Assembly: GCA_018066285.1 (NCBI GenBank)
Contig: JAGHRS010000001.1
Coordinates: forward strand, 1 to 40,804
Direction: 5' to 3'
Source of the DNA: Candidatus Treponema caballi
GTDB lineage: Bacteria; Spirochaetota; Spirochaetia; Treponematales; Treponemataceae
Length of the DNA stretch: 40,804 bases
The notes beneath the pieces were generated by a model, which was not told the origin of the DNA, searched no databases, and was given only the letters and a program-made list of their open reading frames with translations. Below are positions 1-7,270 of the stretch, piece by piece; within the stretch, counting starts at the first letter, position 1, and every line of letters starts with the position of its first letter. The position numbers and the translations under genes are program-made.

Positions 1-2
1 TT

Positions 3-857
3 GTAAGAGAGTTCTACCACAACAACACGATTATCGTAAATGGTGAAAAAGTTCAGAAGTATTGCTCACTTAAACAAGGATGTGCTATGTCGGCATTCTT
101 TGCAGACCTGGTTATCCGAGATATAGACGAAGTTATGAGCAAGTTACCTATCACATATTACAGATACTCAGATGACTGCATCATAGTCGGTAAAGGCACT
201 GCTGCAAGTAAGGCACGTTTCAAAATGGAACAGATGCTTAAAGAAAAAGGGCTTCAGTTCAATCCAAAGAAAACTGAACCTATCAATAAGAAACGTTGGG
301 TTACTTTCCTTGGGTTCAAAATCAAGAACACAACAATCACAGTCAGTAAAGAAGTTCTGGATAACATCACTCACAAAATCAAGGAAGAAACTATCTTCAA
401 GTGTAAGAAATTGCATAGAGCTCTCACAGAGAAAGAACTGAGAAGAGCTATAGATAACATTCAGTATTGGTTGTTTATAGGAACTAAAGATACAGAAGCC
501 GGTATGGGTGCTTATCTGTTCGGTGCAATTAATGAGATGCACGACCTCGAATTGATAGATATATTCGCAAAAGACTGCATTCGTGCTGCTTATACAAACA
601 AGTGTGATATCTACGGACTTGTCGCAAGTTACGGAGAACACGGTGTAATGGCAGGGGGTAACGATAAGAACGGTGTTTATCACCCAGGTCGTAATGTTGG
701 AATGAATAAACTCAAGACTGAAGGACTTCCAGAAAGACTTGGTTGGTATTCATTGATTCATATGTACAAGAAATATCACTCTGGAACTGATGTGTATAAA
801 GCTGAAGTTCTGAGAATGAGAAATGGTGAATGCTACGAAGGAGAAAAGAATGATTAG
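3..857 (+). CDS. Reverse transcriptase, 5'-truncated by the window edge
   Basis: The frame is open from base 3, so the N-terminal fingers lie outside the window. Visible RT motifs are QGCAMSAFFADL (the QG..xS segment preceding the palm helix), the catalytic YRYSDD box, KKTEPI and the thumb-side FLGFKI. About 150 residues follow the palm with no maturase or HNH motif that I recognise. The YSDD and QGCAMS variants differ from the YADD of group II introns and most retrons and from the YMDD of typical DGR enzymes, so I leave the class open. The last 8 nt overlap the next gene, so it heads a tightly coupled five-gene run. It could be an Abi/UG-type defence RT or a phage RT of unknown role. RT identity is secure; function is not. 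Confidence 0.85.
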   Translation, partial: VREFYHNNTIIVNGEKVQKYCSLKQGCAMSAFFADLVIRDIDEVMSKLPITYYRYSDDCIIVGKGTAASKARFKMEQMLKEKGLQFNPKKTEPINKKRWVTFLGFKIKNTTITVSKEVLDNITHKIKEETIFKCKKLHRALTEKELRRAIDNIQYWLFIGTKDTEAGMGAYLFGAINEMHDLELIDIFAKDCIRAAYTNKCDIYGLVASYGEHGVMAGGNDKNGVYHPGRNVGMNKLKTEGLPERLGWYSLIHMYKKYHSGTDVYKAEVLRMRNGECYEGEKND

Positions 858-1128
858 TATCACAGAAAAGACAGCAGATAAACTCTGCAATGAATTCAGA
901 GAATTGGTTCAAACGATTGATAAAACGCTTGAAGATGAAGCAGAACGTTTTCAGAAAGTCACAGATTCGTTCAACAAACTCAACAAAGAAAATGCAGCAT
1001 ACAAATTAGCAGAAGCAATGTACAACACTACTTATGGAGATCATATGGATGCACGTAAACATCTTGAAGACGAAAAAAACAAATATCTCGGATTTATTGA
1101 AGTCCTTATGTTAGGAGAAACCGAATGA
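850..1128 (+). CDS. Small coiled-coil protein after the RT (92 aa)
   Basis: The ATG at 850 is preceded by AAGGAG at a good distance, which favours it over an upstream in-frame ATG at 823 that lies inside the RT gene. The product is charged and almost wholly helical (EFRELVQTIDKTLEDEAERF, then LEDEKNKYLGFIEVL), with coiled-coil character and no Cys or membrane segment. It overlaps the RT by 8 nt and the next gene by 4 nt (ATGA), implying translational coupling. Family not recognised. It could be a partner of the RT or an unrelated phage accessory protein. Confidence 0.75.
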   Translation: MISITEKTADKLCNEFRELVQTIDKTLEDEAERFQKVTDSFNKLNKENAAYKLAEAMYNTTYGDHMDARKHLEDEKNKYLGFIEVLMLGETE

Positions 1129-1631
1129 CATTCAATGAACTCTTAATGAAACTTGCTTCAGTGCATTTACCAATGAAAAGAAACAAATGTTTTTCTGATC
1201 TTATCAGTTTCGACTTTAAGAACCGGAAAATCAGTAATGGCTCCATAGTTCTTTATGACCATGGAATTATTGAACAGACACTTCACCTTTGTGGAATGGA
1301 GGTTGAAATCACAAAGGATATGAAGATTGAAAGTGGACCTGCTTCAGTTGAAGAGCTGGAACAGTTGTATGAAAAGTTCAAATACTCGAAACGTGAGGTT
1401 TGGGCAGACTATGCAAAGGAAAACTTTGTATCAGTAAACAACAATGATGACCTTACTAGGGAACAGTTTGAGAGTGCTGAAGATAGACAGCCAGCAAGGG
1501 TAAGACTGGAAAGTTATGTAATGTTCAATGACTTCTCAAACTTCTTCACTAATAAGAAATATCATCTGTGGAAATCAAACAACGGACTCGTCTTGTATAG
1601 AGATTGGGTCAAAGGAGAAAAAGATGTCTAG
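1125..1631 (+). CDS. Hypothetical protein (168 aa)
   Basis: The start is the ATG of an ATGA overlap with the preceding stop, with AGGAG just upstream. It is a mixed alpha/beta protein with no motif I can name. Residues 30-70 look like beta strands (SIVLYDHGIIEQTLHLCGME) and the C-terminal half is acidic and aromatic. It ends in an 8-nt overlap with the next gene. Its position within the RT run suggests a shared transcript. No function is proposed. Confidence 0.7.
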   Translation: MTFNELLMKLASVHLPMKRNKCFSDLISFDFKNRKISNGSIVLYDHGIIEQTLHLCGMEVEITKDMKIESGPASVEELEQLYEKFKYSKREVWADYAKENFVSVNNNDDLTREQFESAEDRQPARVRLESYVMFNDFSNFFTNKKYHLWKSNNGLVLYRDWVKGEKDV

Positions 1632-1854
1632 ATTAGACACTACAACACAGCCATATAACTACTACGTTATGAACTTCGAGAGAGGTGAAGTGAAATGGTG
1701 TTATGGAGATATTAATGGCAACTATCAGTTTGGGATTGACGAAAAACCAATTGCCTTTAAGAAAGATACAGCTCAGAGAATTGCCTGCAATCTCTCACTT
1801 AAATACGGAACACACTATATGTGTGTTGAATCAATCTATCCAATAGGAGAATAA
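1624..1854 (+). CDS. Hypothetical small protein (76 aa)
   Basis: The ATG at 1624 follows GGAGAAAAAG and overlaps the previous gene by 8 nt. A longer reading from 1528 would lie in the middle of that gene without a ribosome site. The sequence is short and Tyr-rich (YNYYVMNFERGEVKWCYGD) and looks like a small beta-rich domain. Not recognised. Confidence 0.65.
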   Translation: MSRLDTTTQPYNYYVMNFERGEVKWCYGDINGNYQFGIDEKPIAFKKDTAQRIACNLSLKYGTHYMCVESIYPIGE

Positions 1855-1858
1855 AACA

Positions 1859-3040
1859 ATGGCAAAAGTCACTTGTCCTAACTGCAAGACAGAATTTGAA
1901 ATCGTAGACCCAAAAGATTCACACTTTTGTGGTTATCACCCAATCCCAAAAACAGACGAAGTAATCGGGGAACTTATTCCTGCTTCAGAACCAAAAAAAT
2001 CAGTAAATGCTAAAGGAGAAACAAAAATGGCAGAAACAAAGAAAGGAACATCGATGGAAGATCTTATCGCAATGGTTATGGAAAGTCAGAAACAGATGGC
2101 AGAAGCAATGAAGGTTATGGCAGATAAAGGGGAATCTGCTGTAGTGCCTGTGTCATCATCAGAAAAAGTAAACGGTGGAAAATTCGGAAAGAACAGTAAA
2201 TACTACGGTAAAACACTCTGTGGTTTTATGTATGACCCATTCATGGTTGCTCGCTGGACTCCAGGAAAATTCCGTGGCTGGATGAAAGATTACAACCTGA
2301 ACATTGACCGTGCTATCAAGAATGAAGTTTCACTTATGGAATGTATCAAGTTCTGTATCAAAGAATGTGGTGACCTGGCATTTATGCAGAAACACGATCC
2401 AATTGCTTTTGAAGAACGCAAAAACTTCTGGTCTGTATTAGATATGAAGTTCATCTTCACTGATTATTGGAAAGCAGTTCTTGAAGAAATCAATAAAGCA
2501 GTAAAAGCCGGAATCAAACGTTATGAAGAAAAAGGTACTCTCAGATACATTAAGTTCCATGGCAAGAAGATTCAGGTAAATGTAAAGGTTACAGTTTCTA
2601 ACAATGGAACACCTTATCCTTACACTCACACAGTAATCGAATTCAAAAACTGGAAACTTCAGAGAGACATTGACACCATCATTCGTCAGATTACAGAAGC
2701 ACATTCTTATGATGATCTTTATAAGATTATGTCAGTCCAGAACCTTGTGAACCTTGAAAATGCTTTCATTCGTCAGTGGAAAAACTTCTCTTGCAAATAC
2801 GTTATGAATCCTGGATATGAACGTAATAAACTTACAGCTGAATTCATTAACGGATACAAGAAACGTGGGGCTTACTACACGATGAAAGACGACATCATGT
2901 TCCATGGTCTTGAAGTAAATGGACTTCGTGACCGTGAAGCAGTTGCTTACATCTCTACCCTTTTGAACCTCGAAGGATACGAAGTATACAAGGTATACAA
3001 AGTTGCTCGTGGTTACTCAAAGGTATCTGGTCGTAACTAA
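1859..3040 (+). CDS. Zinc-ribbon phage protein of unknown function (393 aa)
   Basis: Preceded by AGGAG. The N-terminus carries CPNC at residues 5-8 and a further Cys at 24 followed by His, a probable single zinc ribbon. Residues 40-110 are a low-complexity linker with a helical Met/Gln-rich stretch. Residues 115-393 form a larger domain with repeated aromatic and basic motifs (KNSKYYGKTLCGFMYDPFMV; YYTMKDDIMFHG). Similar zinc-ribbon plus long-domain proteins occur in gut phages and mobile elements, but I know no tested function. It is last in the RT-led run and is followed by a gene-free structured region. A role in nucleic-acid binding is inferred only from the ribbon. Confidence 0.75.
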   Translation: MAKVTCPNCKTEFEIVDPKDSHFCGYHPIPKTDEVIGELIPASEPKKSVNAKGETKMAETKKGTSMEDLIAMVMESQKQMAEAMKVMADKGESAVVPVSSSEKVNGGKFGKNSKYYGKTLCGFMYDPFMVARWTPGKFRGWMKDYNLNIDRAIKNEVSLMECIKFCIKECGDLAFMQKHDPIAFEERKNFWSVLDMKFIFTDYWKAVLEEINKAVKAGIKRYEEKGTLRYIKFHGKKIQVNVKVTVSNNGTPYPYTHTVIEFKNWKLQRDIDTIIRQITEAHSYDDLYKIMSVQNLVNLENAFIRQWKNFSCKYVMNPGYERNKLTAEFINGYKKRGAYYTMKDDIMFHGLEVNGLRDREAVAYISTLLNLEGYEVYKVYKVARGYSKVSGRN

Positions 3041-3073
3041 TTGACACTCCAAAGAATGTATTAATAGGCACAT

Positions 3074-3168
3074 TTCCAGCTCAGAACTTCATGCCGCAAT
3101 CTACTGTTATATATTGCGGCATGAATCTTGAGTCTGGAGACAATCTAACTGCGTGAAGTTGAATAAAG
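3074..3168 (+). ncRNA. Structured RNA module 1 (hairpin plus conserved linker)
   Basis: A perfect 13-bp stem (3088-3100 with 3113-3125) has a 12-nt loop and extends outward through CCAG/CTGG and CTCA/TGAG pairs. It is followed at 3143-3168 by the linker ATCTA-N8-AAG-TT-GAAT-A-AAG, shared without gaps by six modules in this window. No credible gene overlaps it. It lies just after the 393-aa gene and could be a separate RNA or part of the mRNA. Confidence 0.6.
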
Positions 3169-3193
3169 ATTAATGCAATACACGGTATCAGTA

Positions 3194-3318
3194 ATTGGAC
3201 ACTAATTCTGGAAAGTAATACAGCTAGAAAGCCTTAGCAGGCCATCTAGCTGTAATATTCCAGAGTTCAATCCTCCTGAACGGCAGGAATATATCTACCA
3301 AACTGAAGAAGTGAAAAG
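3194..3318 (+). ncRNA. Structured RNA module 2
   Basis: Nested stems are ATTGGAC (3194-3200) with GTTCAAT (3265-3271, one G-U), TCTGGAA (3207-3213) with TTCCAGA (3258-3264), TACAGCTAGA (3219-3228) with TCTAGCTGTA (3245-3254), and GCCT/AGGC capping at 3231-3242. A small CCTG/CAGG hairpin follows. The linker copy is at 3293-3318 and is the most divergent (GTGA in place of GAAT). The stem sequence is unrelated to the other modules but the architecture is the same. About 75 nt of unremarkable DNA separates it from the next start codon. Confidence 0.6.
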
Positions 3319-3395
3319 AACTGAACACGACTTTAAGTCAAACCAAAACTACACTAATCAATGAAGTCACTCGAATGAGTGGCAAGGAGAAACAA

Positions 3396-3680
3396 ATGTT
3401 ATTGAAAGACATTTCAGTATTTCATTATGGCATTGATTTTGCCATTGCTTACAAAGAAAACGACACGACTTACTGCACAGAAACATTTGAATCAGATTCA
3501 GAATGGTATACAGATATCATTGCTAATTATGGCGATGTTGAAATTGAACTGGTTACCTTTGAAACAAGGTTCCATAACACTGCACTTTTCTACGTTCCAA
3601 AAGAAATCTGTTTCGATATAAGCCGAAAGGTTATGAACAGATATATGGATGAAGATAATTCATGGCAGGAGATTGCATGA
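3396..3680 (+). CDS. Hypothetical protein (94 aa)
   Basis: AAGGAG sits upstream of the ATG at 3396, which I prefer to the in-frame ATG at 3375. The product is acidic and beta-strand rich (FHYGIDFAIAYKENDTTYCT) with no recognised domain. It overlaps the following gene by 4 nt (ATGA). It follows structured module 2, which may lie in its leader. Confidence 0.7.
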   Translation: MLLKDISVFHYGIDFAIAYKENDTTYCTETFESDSEWYTDIIANYGDVEIELVTFETRFHNTALFYVPKEICFDISRKVMNRYMDEDNSWQEIA

Positions 3681-3871
3681 GAAGTTGTAATTCATATCAG
3701 GATATTAAGACACCTGAAGAACTTGAAGAAGAAGCTATCTACGAGTCACAGCTTCAGGATTTGTTAGACGAATATGACCCAGACATGAGCTGTACATTCC
3801 AGCAATATAAATCAACTTGCATAAGAAGACTTAGGGAAAGGAGAAAAAAATGGAAGCAACAGGAAAAGTAA
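3677..3871 (+). CDS. Small helical, highly charged protein (64 aa)
   Basis: The ATG at 3677 has AGGAG six bases upstream and overlaps the preceding stop as ATGA. An alternative ATG at 3662 is less well placed. The N-terminal half is acidic (EELEEEAIYESQ) and the C-terminal half very basic (RRLRERRKKWKQQEK). That charge pattern fits nucleic-acid or protein contact, but nothing more specific is visible. It overlaps the next gene by 22 nt. Confidence 0.65.
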   Translation: MRSCNSYQDIKTPEELEEEAIYESQLQDLLDEYDPDMSCTFQQYKSTCIRRLRERRKKWKQQEK

Positions 3872-4188
3872 GAGCAACTGCAAAAAAGACAGTGACAGTA
3901 AACAACAAAGAATATGAACTGACTTGTACCTGCTATGGCACAATGACAGCTCCAGTTTCCTACTTTGATCGTGGAGACCGTTGGACTCCACCAGACTTCG
4001 AACCTGACTACGACAGTGCAGAATATGAAGTCGATGATACAGAATGGGAATACGACAATAACTTTGAGTTTGAATTCACAGGCTATGACGAACTTATGGA
4101 TTATCTCAGTTCAGTCAAAGAAGAACTTATGGATGAAATCTATGAGAACTTCAGGTCCTCTGACGTAAAGGAAGAGAGAATAGCATGA
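3850..4188 (+). CDS. Acidic hypothetical protein (112 aa)
   Basis: Strong AAGGAG before the ATG. It begins with a basic beta-hairpin-like segment (ATGKVRATAKKTVTVNN) and continues into a strongly acidic, aromatic stretch at about residues 38-75 (DYDSAEYEVDDTEWEYDNN). The C-terminal helix is also acidic. No known family recognised; a DNA-mimic function is conceivable from charge alone. A terminator follows 24 nt after the stop, ending this gene run. Confidence 0.65.
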   Translation: MEATGKVRATAKKTVTVNNKEYELTCTCYGTMTAPVSYFDRGDRWTPPDFEPDYDSAEYEVDDTEWEYDNNFEFEFTGYDELMDYLSSVKEELMDEIYENFRSSDVKEERIA

Positions 4189-4211
4189 CTTACATCACAA
4201 ACAATTAATTA

Positions 4212-4240
4212 GGCGAGTACTTCGGTATCTCGCCTTTTTT
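4212..4240 (+). terminator. Rho-independent terminator with TTCG tetraloop
   Basis: GGCGAGTAC pairs with GTA-T-CTCGCC around a TTCG loop and is followed by six T residues. It closes the 3396-4188 gene run. Confidence 0.85.
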
Positions 4241-4249
4241 CTTTAACAA

Positions 4250-4271
4250 GCCACTCCGTATGGGGTGGCTA
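4250..4271 (+). other. Second hairpin upstream of the GP88-like gene
   Basis: AGCCACTCC and GGGGTGGCT flank GTAT, followed by ATTTTATTTT. It is either a weaker tandem terminator or a leader hairpin, ending about 11 nt before the AGGAG of the next gene. Confidence 0.5.
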
Positions 4272-4291
4272 TTTTATTTTAGGAGAAGTGT

Positions 4292-4948
4292 ATGAACACT
4301 CAACCAAACAAATTCAATGACCCTTACCCAAGACTTTCAAGGGGTAACTCAAAACTCGGAGCCTACATTACAGGCGTTAATCTTCCAGCCGGAATGACTT
4401 GTAGAGCAGATGCACCTTGCAGAAAAGGTTGTTATGCCATGAAAGGTCGTTTCATCTTCAACTCGGTAAAGACTTCAATTCAGAAGAACCTTGAAGCTTA
4501 CATCAATTCACCTACTGAATACTTTAATCTGATTATCGCAAGACTTCAGATTATGCCTTACAGATACTTCCGTTGGCATTCATCTGGTGACATTGTGAAC
4601 ATGGAATATCTGTACGGTATGGTTCGTGTTGCAGAAGAATGTCCCAAAACAGAATTCCTCTGCTTCACAAAGAAGTATGAACTTGTAAATGAATATCTTG
4701 CAAATGAATCACCATTTCCAGATAACCTGCACATCGTGTTCAGTCATTGGGGTTCTTTCCCTGTTGATAACCCGTTTGAACTTCCAACATCTCATGTTCG
4801 CTTTAAGAAAGAAGATGAACTGCACGACAACTGTGATATTCCTGACGATGCTATTCAGTGCAGTGGTTTCTGTGGTGACTGTGTAGGAACCGAAAAGAAC
4901 TGCTGGCTTCTTAAAAGTGGTGAAAGTGTTGTATTCAATCAGCACTAA
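4292..4948 (+). CDS. GP88-like phage protein (218 aa)
   Basis: AGGAG precedes the ATG. The protein has the architecture I associate with the phage 'gene product 88' family: an N-terminal GNSKLG segment, a Cys cluster (CRADAPCRKGCYAMKG, residues about 35-50), a central YFRWHSSGDI motif, then FCFTKKYE and a C-terminal CSGFCGDCVGTEKNCW cluster. The eight or more conserved Cys suggest metal binding, possibly an iron-sulfur or zinc centre. Biochemical function unknown. It is transcribed with the next small gene. Family assignment is from remembered motifs and is moderately sure. Confidence 0.65.
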   Translation: MNTQPNKFNDPYPRLSRGNSKLGAYITGVNLPAGMTCRADAPCRKGCYAMKGRFIFNSVKTSIQKNLEAYINSPTEYFNLIIARLQIMPYRYFRWHSSGDIVNMEYLYGMVRVAEECPKTEFLCFTKKYELVNEYLANESPFPDNLHIVFSHWGSFPVDNPFELPTSHVRFKKEDELHDNCDIPDDAIQCSGFCGDCVGTEKNCWLLKSGESVVFNQH

Positions 4949-4957
4949 GGAGAATGT

Positions 4958-5137
4958 ATGTGGTACTTCGTTGCAAACACAAAAACTAAAGAGATTGTTT
5001 ATAAAGTGAAAGATGATTTACATAATGCTGCAACTGAAAGAGATATGCTTAATGCCCCCTACCCTCTTCTCGACCATCCGTTTGTAATTGTCTGTGGCAA
5101 GAACGGTCTTAAACGTTGTGGATACACACTTAAATAA
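4958..5137 (+). CDS. Small hypothetical protein (59 aa)
   Basis: ATG at 4958 with AAGGAG just upstream (4947-4952), 9 nt after the previous stop. It begins MWYFVANTKTKEIVYKV and ends with FVIVCGKNGLKRCGYTLK. The composition resembles small phage proteins that report a name/value-like beta domain, but no family is recognised. It is followed by 540 bp without a credible gene. Confidence 0.65.
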   Translation: MWYFVANTKTKEIVYKVKDDLHNAATERDMLNAPYPLLDHPFVIVCGKNGLKRCGYTLK

Positions 5138-5168
5138 TAAACACTAAGGAAATTCATATCAAAACAAT

Positions 5169-5263
5169 TTGATCCTTCTGATTATACCTGTGAACTGCAA
5201 TGTCTCGCAGTACACAGGTAAACATGGAAGGTTCAATATCTATCTGTATGAAGAAGAATAAAG
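5169..5263 (+). ncRNA. Structured RNA module 3
   Basis: The outer stem TTGATCCTTC (5169-5178) pairs with GAAGGTTCAA (5227-5236). The inner stem TACCTGTGAACTGC (5185-5198) pairs with 5207-5220 with one mismatch and an 8-nt loop. The linker ATCTA-N8-AAG-AA-GAAT-A-AAG is at 5238-5263, starting right after the outer stem. ACAATT overlaps the 5' side, as in modules 4-6. Confidence 0.65.
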
Positions 5264-5294
5264 GATATGAATTAAATAAATCTTATACGAAACA

Positions 5295-5394
5295 AATTCA
5301 ACTGGACACGTCCACTCAGTCGATCCCATCATATCGAATGGATCTTGGTGAGGAACTATCCAGGAATTATCTATCGCACTTAAGAAGAATGAAG
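5295..5394 (+). ncRNA. Structured RNA module 4
   Basis: The outer stem is AATTC (5295-5299) plus TGGA (5303-5306) with TCCA (5359-5362) plus GAATT (5364-5368). Inner pairs are CTCA/TGAG and GATCC (5322-5326) with GGATC (5340-5344). The linker copy at 5369-5394 begins at the base of the stem. The start is 126-131 nt from those of its neighbours. A short reading frame crosses this stretch but lacks a ribosome site. Confidence 0.55.
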
Positions 5395-5430
5395 TGTATA
5401 AGACGAAGAATATTTCAGTAAACAATTAGA

Positions 5431-5519
5431 GACGTGGATCAAATCCTGTTAGCCTATATATCTACAGCCGAACAGGATTGATGACGTCCAAATATCTAAC
5501 TGCTTTAAGAAGAATTAAG
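5431..5519 (+). ncRNA. Structured RNA module 5
   Basis: GACGT (5431-5435) pairs with ACGTC (5484-5488). ATCAAATCCTGTT (5438-5450) pairs with AACAGGATTGAT (5471-5482) with a single bulge and a 20-nt loop. The linker ATCTA-N8-AAG-AA-GAAT-T-AAG is at 5494-5519. It is preceded by AAACAATT at about 5420. Confidence 0.65.
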
Positions 5520-5554
5520 ACTGAAATATATAAAGCAATCTGCAGAACACAATT

Positions 5555-5646
5555 AAATTCGACGCATTACTCCAGATGTCCAACCTAACGGCGGGAAATC
5601 TGGCATTCGGCGAATTTCATATCTAACACGCTAAAGTTGATAAAAG
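5555..5646 (+). ncRNA. Structured RNA module 6
   Basis: AAATTCGACG (5555-5564) pairs with CGGCGAATTT (5608-5617) with one mismatch. CCAGAT (5572-5577) pairs with ATCTGG (5598-5603). The linker copy (GATA in place of GAAT) is at 5621-5646. It is the last module and ends about 20 nt before the AGGAG of the next gene, so it lies in that gene's leader if transcribed through. Confidence 0.65.
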
Positions 5647-5676
5647 ACTGCAGAATATTTCTTATAGGAGATGCCA

Positions 5677-5838
5677 ATGATTGTTTGTAAAAACTGTCTA
5701 ATGGCTATCGAAAGCCACGAAGGACCTGTGTTTCATAGACATATTGATTACACAGAATATGAAGGTTCCACCGTCAAATGTGAATGGTGTGAAGAAGAAT
5801 ATGAAACTTCCGAAATGGAAGAAATTAAAGAGGATTAA
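5677..5838 (+). CDS. Small zinc-finger protein (53 aa)
   Basis: TAGGAG lies 6 nt before the ATG at 5677; the ATG at 5671 abuts the ribosome site and is less likely. It has two CxxC pairs (CKNC at residues 4-7 and CEWC at 35-38), a classic small treble-clef or zinc-ribbon spacing, followed by an acidic tail. It probably binds zinc. Partner unknown. It lies directly downstream of the RNA-module array. Confidence 0.7.
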   Translation: MIVCKNCLMAIESHEGPVFHRHIDYTEYEGSTVKCEWCEEEYETSEMEEIKED

Positions 5839-5842
5839 AACA

Positions 5843-6139
5843 ATGACAATTCAACAGAATTACAAACAGAAAGAAGCACTTATCAGCTTCGTAAACAATG
5901 TAGCAGAACTCGTTCTTGATCCAGAACAGTTCCTGGATCCAAATACAAATGAAATCGTGATGCTTGGAATTGAAGATGACAGCAATGTTATCGACTGTGA
6001 ATGCAGTTCAAGTATTAAAGATATTCGTAGTTACTTGGATACAGTATATGACGAATTGAAATGGATGATAGATGCTTGGAAGAAAATTCCAACAGTTATG
6101 AGTCCAGATGAATACAACGAACTAATGAATAGATTATAA
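5843..6139 (+). CDS. Hypothetical protein (98 aa)
   Basis: The ATG at 5843 follows AGAGGATTAAAACA, 4 nt after the preceding stop; longer readings would run through the zinc-finger gene. The protein is acidic and mostly helical (NYKQKEALISFVNNVAELVL; YLDTVYDELKWMIDAWKK). Family not recognised. Confidence 0.65.
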   Translation: MTIQQNYKQKEALISFVNNVAELVLDPEQFLDPNTNEIVMLGIEDDSNVIDCECSSSIKDIRSYLDTVYDELKWMIDAWKKIPTVMSPDEYNELMNRL

Positions 6140-6149
6140 GGAGTAAACA

Positions 6150-6326
6150 ATGGAAAAGAAAATATTTCACGTTTTCTTCACAGAACTTTCAAATCCACGC
6201 AAAACTCACTGGAGAAAGGTTAGAGGCATAGATGAAAAGCAGGCCCTTTGGAACGCAAAGTGGATCGCTATTTTCGAGAACTGGACTATTGAAAGAGTTG
6301 TTTTGCAGGAGGGAGTAAATAAATGA
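6150..6326 (+). CDS. Small basic protein (58 aa)
   Basis: AAGGAG precedes the ATG at 6150. The sequence contains HWRKVRGIDEKQALWNAKWI and is rich in Trp and basic residues. Its stop overlaps the ATG of the next gene (ATGA), so the two are coupled. No family recognised. Confidence 0.65.
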   Translation: MEKKIFHVFFTELSNPRKTHWRKVRGIDEKQALWNAKWIAIFENWTIERVVLQEGVNK

Positions 6327-6664
6327 AAAATATTGAAATCAAGACTTACACTTTTGATGAATGGCAAAACGAAGGTAAAAGACGTTTTGGTGATGATTAT
6401 ATGGACTGGCAATTTCAGTGCCCTATGTGTGGCAAAGTTTCTTCAGTTAGAGACTTCAAAGAAGCTGGTGCTTCCGACCCTAGTTGTGCTTATACAGAAT
6501 GTATTGGCAGATACACAGGACAAGGAACCCCAACAGAAAATAGTAAAAACGGTTGTGACTGGTGTGCTTATGGTTTATTCGGAATTCCCAAAGGTGGAGT
6601 ATACGTTGAAAAAGACGGTGAGAAAACACACATCTTTGATTTTGCTGATGTAATGGAATGCTAA
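6323..6664 (+). CDS. VVA0879 family protein (113 aa)
   Basis: GGAGGGAG precedes the ATG. The features match what I recall of the VVA0879 family: FQCPMCGKVSSVRDFKEAGA at about residues 31-50, then AYTECIGRYTGQG, then a CDWCAYGLFG segment. The paired Cys suggest zinc binding. The family is found widely in phages and prophages with no established function. Length is typical. Recognition is from motif memory. Confidence 0.75.
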   Translation: MKNIEIKTYTFDEWQNEGKRRFGDDYMDWQFQCPMCGKVSSVRDFKEAGASDPSCAYTECIGRYTGQGTPTENSKNGCDWCAYGLFGIPKGGVYVEKDGEKTHIFDFADVMEC

Positions 6665-6673
6665 AACCTGCAG

Positions 6674-6889
6674 ATGATACAGAAGATAAAAACTATATAT
6701 GACAAATATTGTGATGGTGAAATCCCTCATATTCACAATTCAACTGATTTTATAAAAAACATAGTTGATGACATTTTATCTTTTCAGGGAAAAAGAATTA
6801 AAAATAACCTTATGAAATATTTTCCTGAAAAAACTGAAAAAGAAATAATGATTATGATGTTTTACGGAGATGAATATGAGAACTCATAG
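6674..6889 (+). CDS. Hypothetical protein (71 aa)
   Basis: The ATG lies 9 nt after the previous stop with only a poor ribosome site (CCTGCAG), so the start is uncertain. The sequence is helical and Lys/Ile-rich (KIKTIYDKYCDGEIPHIHN). It overlaps the next gene by 14 nt. This and the next two genes are more AT-rich than those before them, a possible sign of separate origin. Not recognised. Confidence 0.5.
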   Translation: MIQKIKTIYDKYCDGEIPHIHNSTDFIKNIVDDILSFQGKRIKNNLMKYFPEKTEKEIMIMMFYGDEYENS

Positions 6890-7166
6890 AAAATACCATG
6901 TAGGCGATATAATAAACGACAGAGTAATTATTAAAGTCGACGGGAGATTTGCCATTGCAGAATGCTTAAAGTGTGGAAGAATTAGAAAGACATTTCCTTC
7001 TGAGTTTTCCAAAATGAATTGTATTTGCAGAAAAAAAGACAGTGGTAGATTTTCGGGAAAAATTTATAAAAACACGACTGAAAAATTACAGAGGATAAAA
7101 GAAAAATATAAAAATGGAGTAACAACAGAACATATAACAGAAATGTTAAATAGTTTAATTGGTTGA
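6876..7166 (+). CDS. Cys-rich basic protein, possible zinc ribbon (96 aa)
   Basis: The ATG at 6876 follows GGAGATGAAT and is preferred over the ATG at 6870. CLKCGR at about residues 28-33 and CICRKK near residue 49 could form a four-Cys zinc site. The tail is basic and helical (TEKLQRIKEKYKNG). The beta-strand start (YHVGDIINDRVIIKVDGRFA) resembles phage proteins carrying a 'vGd...ng..i' domain. DNA binding is plausible but unproven. Confidence 0.55.
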   Translation: MRTHRKYHVGDIINDRVIIKVDGRFAIAECLKCGRIRKTFPSEFSKMNCICRKKDSGRFSGKIYKNTTEKLQRIKEKYKNGVTTEHITEMLNSLIG

Positions 7167-7270
7167 CAAGGTGAAAGATGCTAAAAAATGCATATAAGAC
7201 ACAGCATAACACACAGTTATTTTGAGAAAATGGAACGATGGAACATGAGATTAAATCAGGAGAATGGGAA

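Noticed and set aside
5200..5425. Short overlapping reading frames on both strands within the RNA-module array
   Set aside because: No ribosome site, they cross hairpin stems and linkers, and the six-copy structure explains the sequence better.
3143..5646. CRISPR-like array
   Set aside because: The conserved part is a 26-nt linker at 125-150 nt spacing with paired, non-spacer-like sequence between; no cas genes.
7163..7200. Sigma-70 promoter TTGACA ... TATAAG before the 56-aa gene
   Set aside because: The spacing of about 24 nt is too long for a normal promoter.
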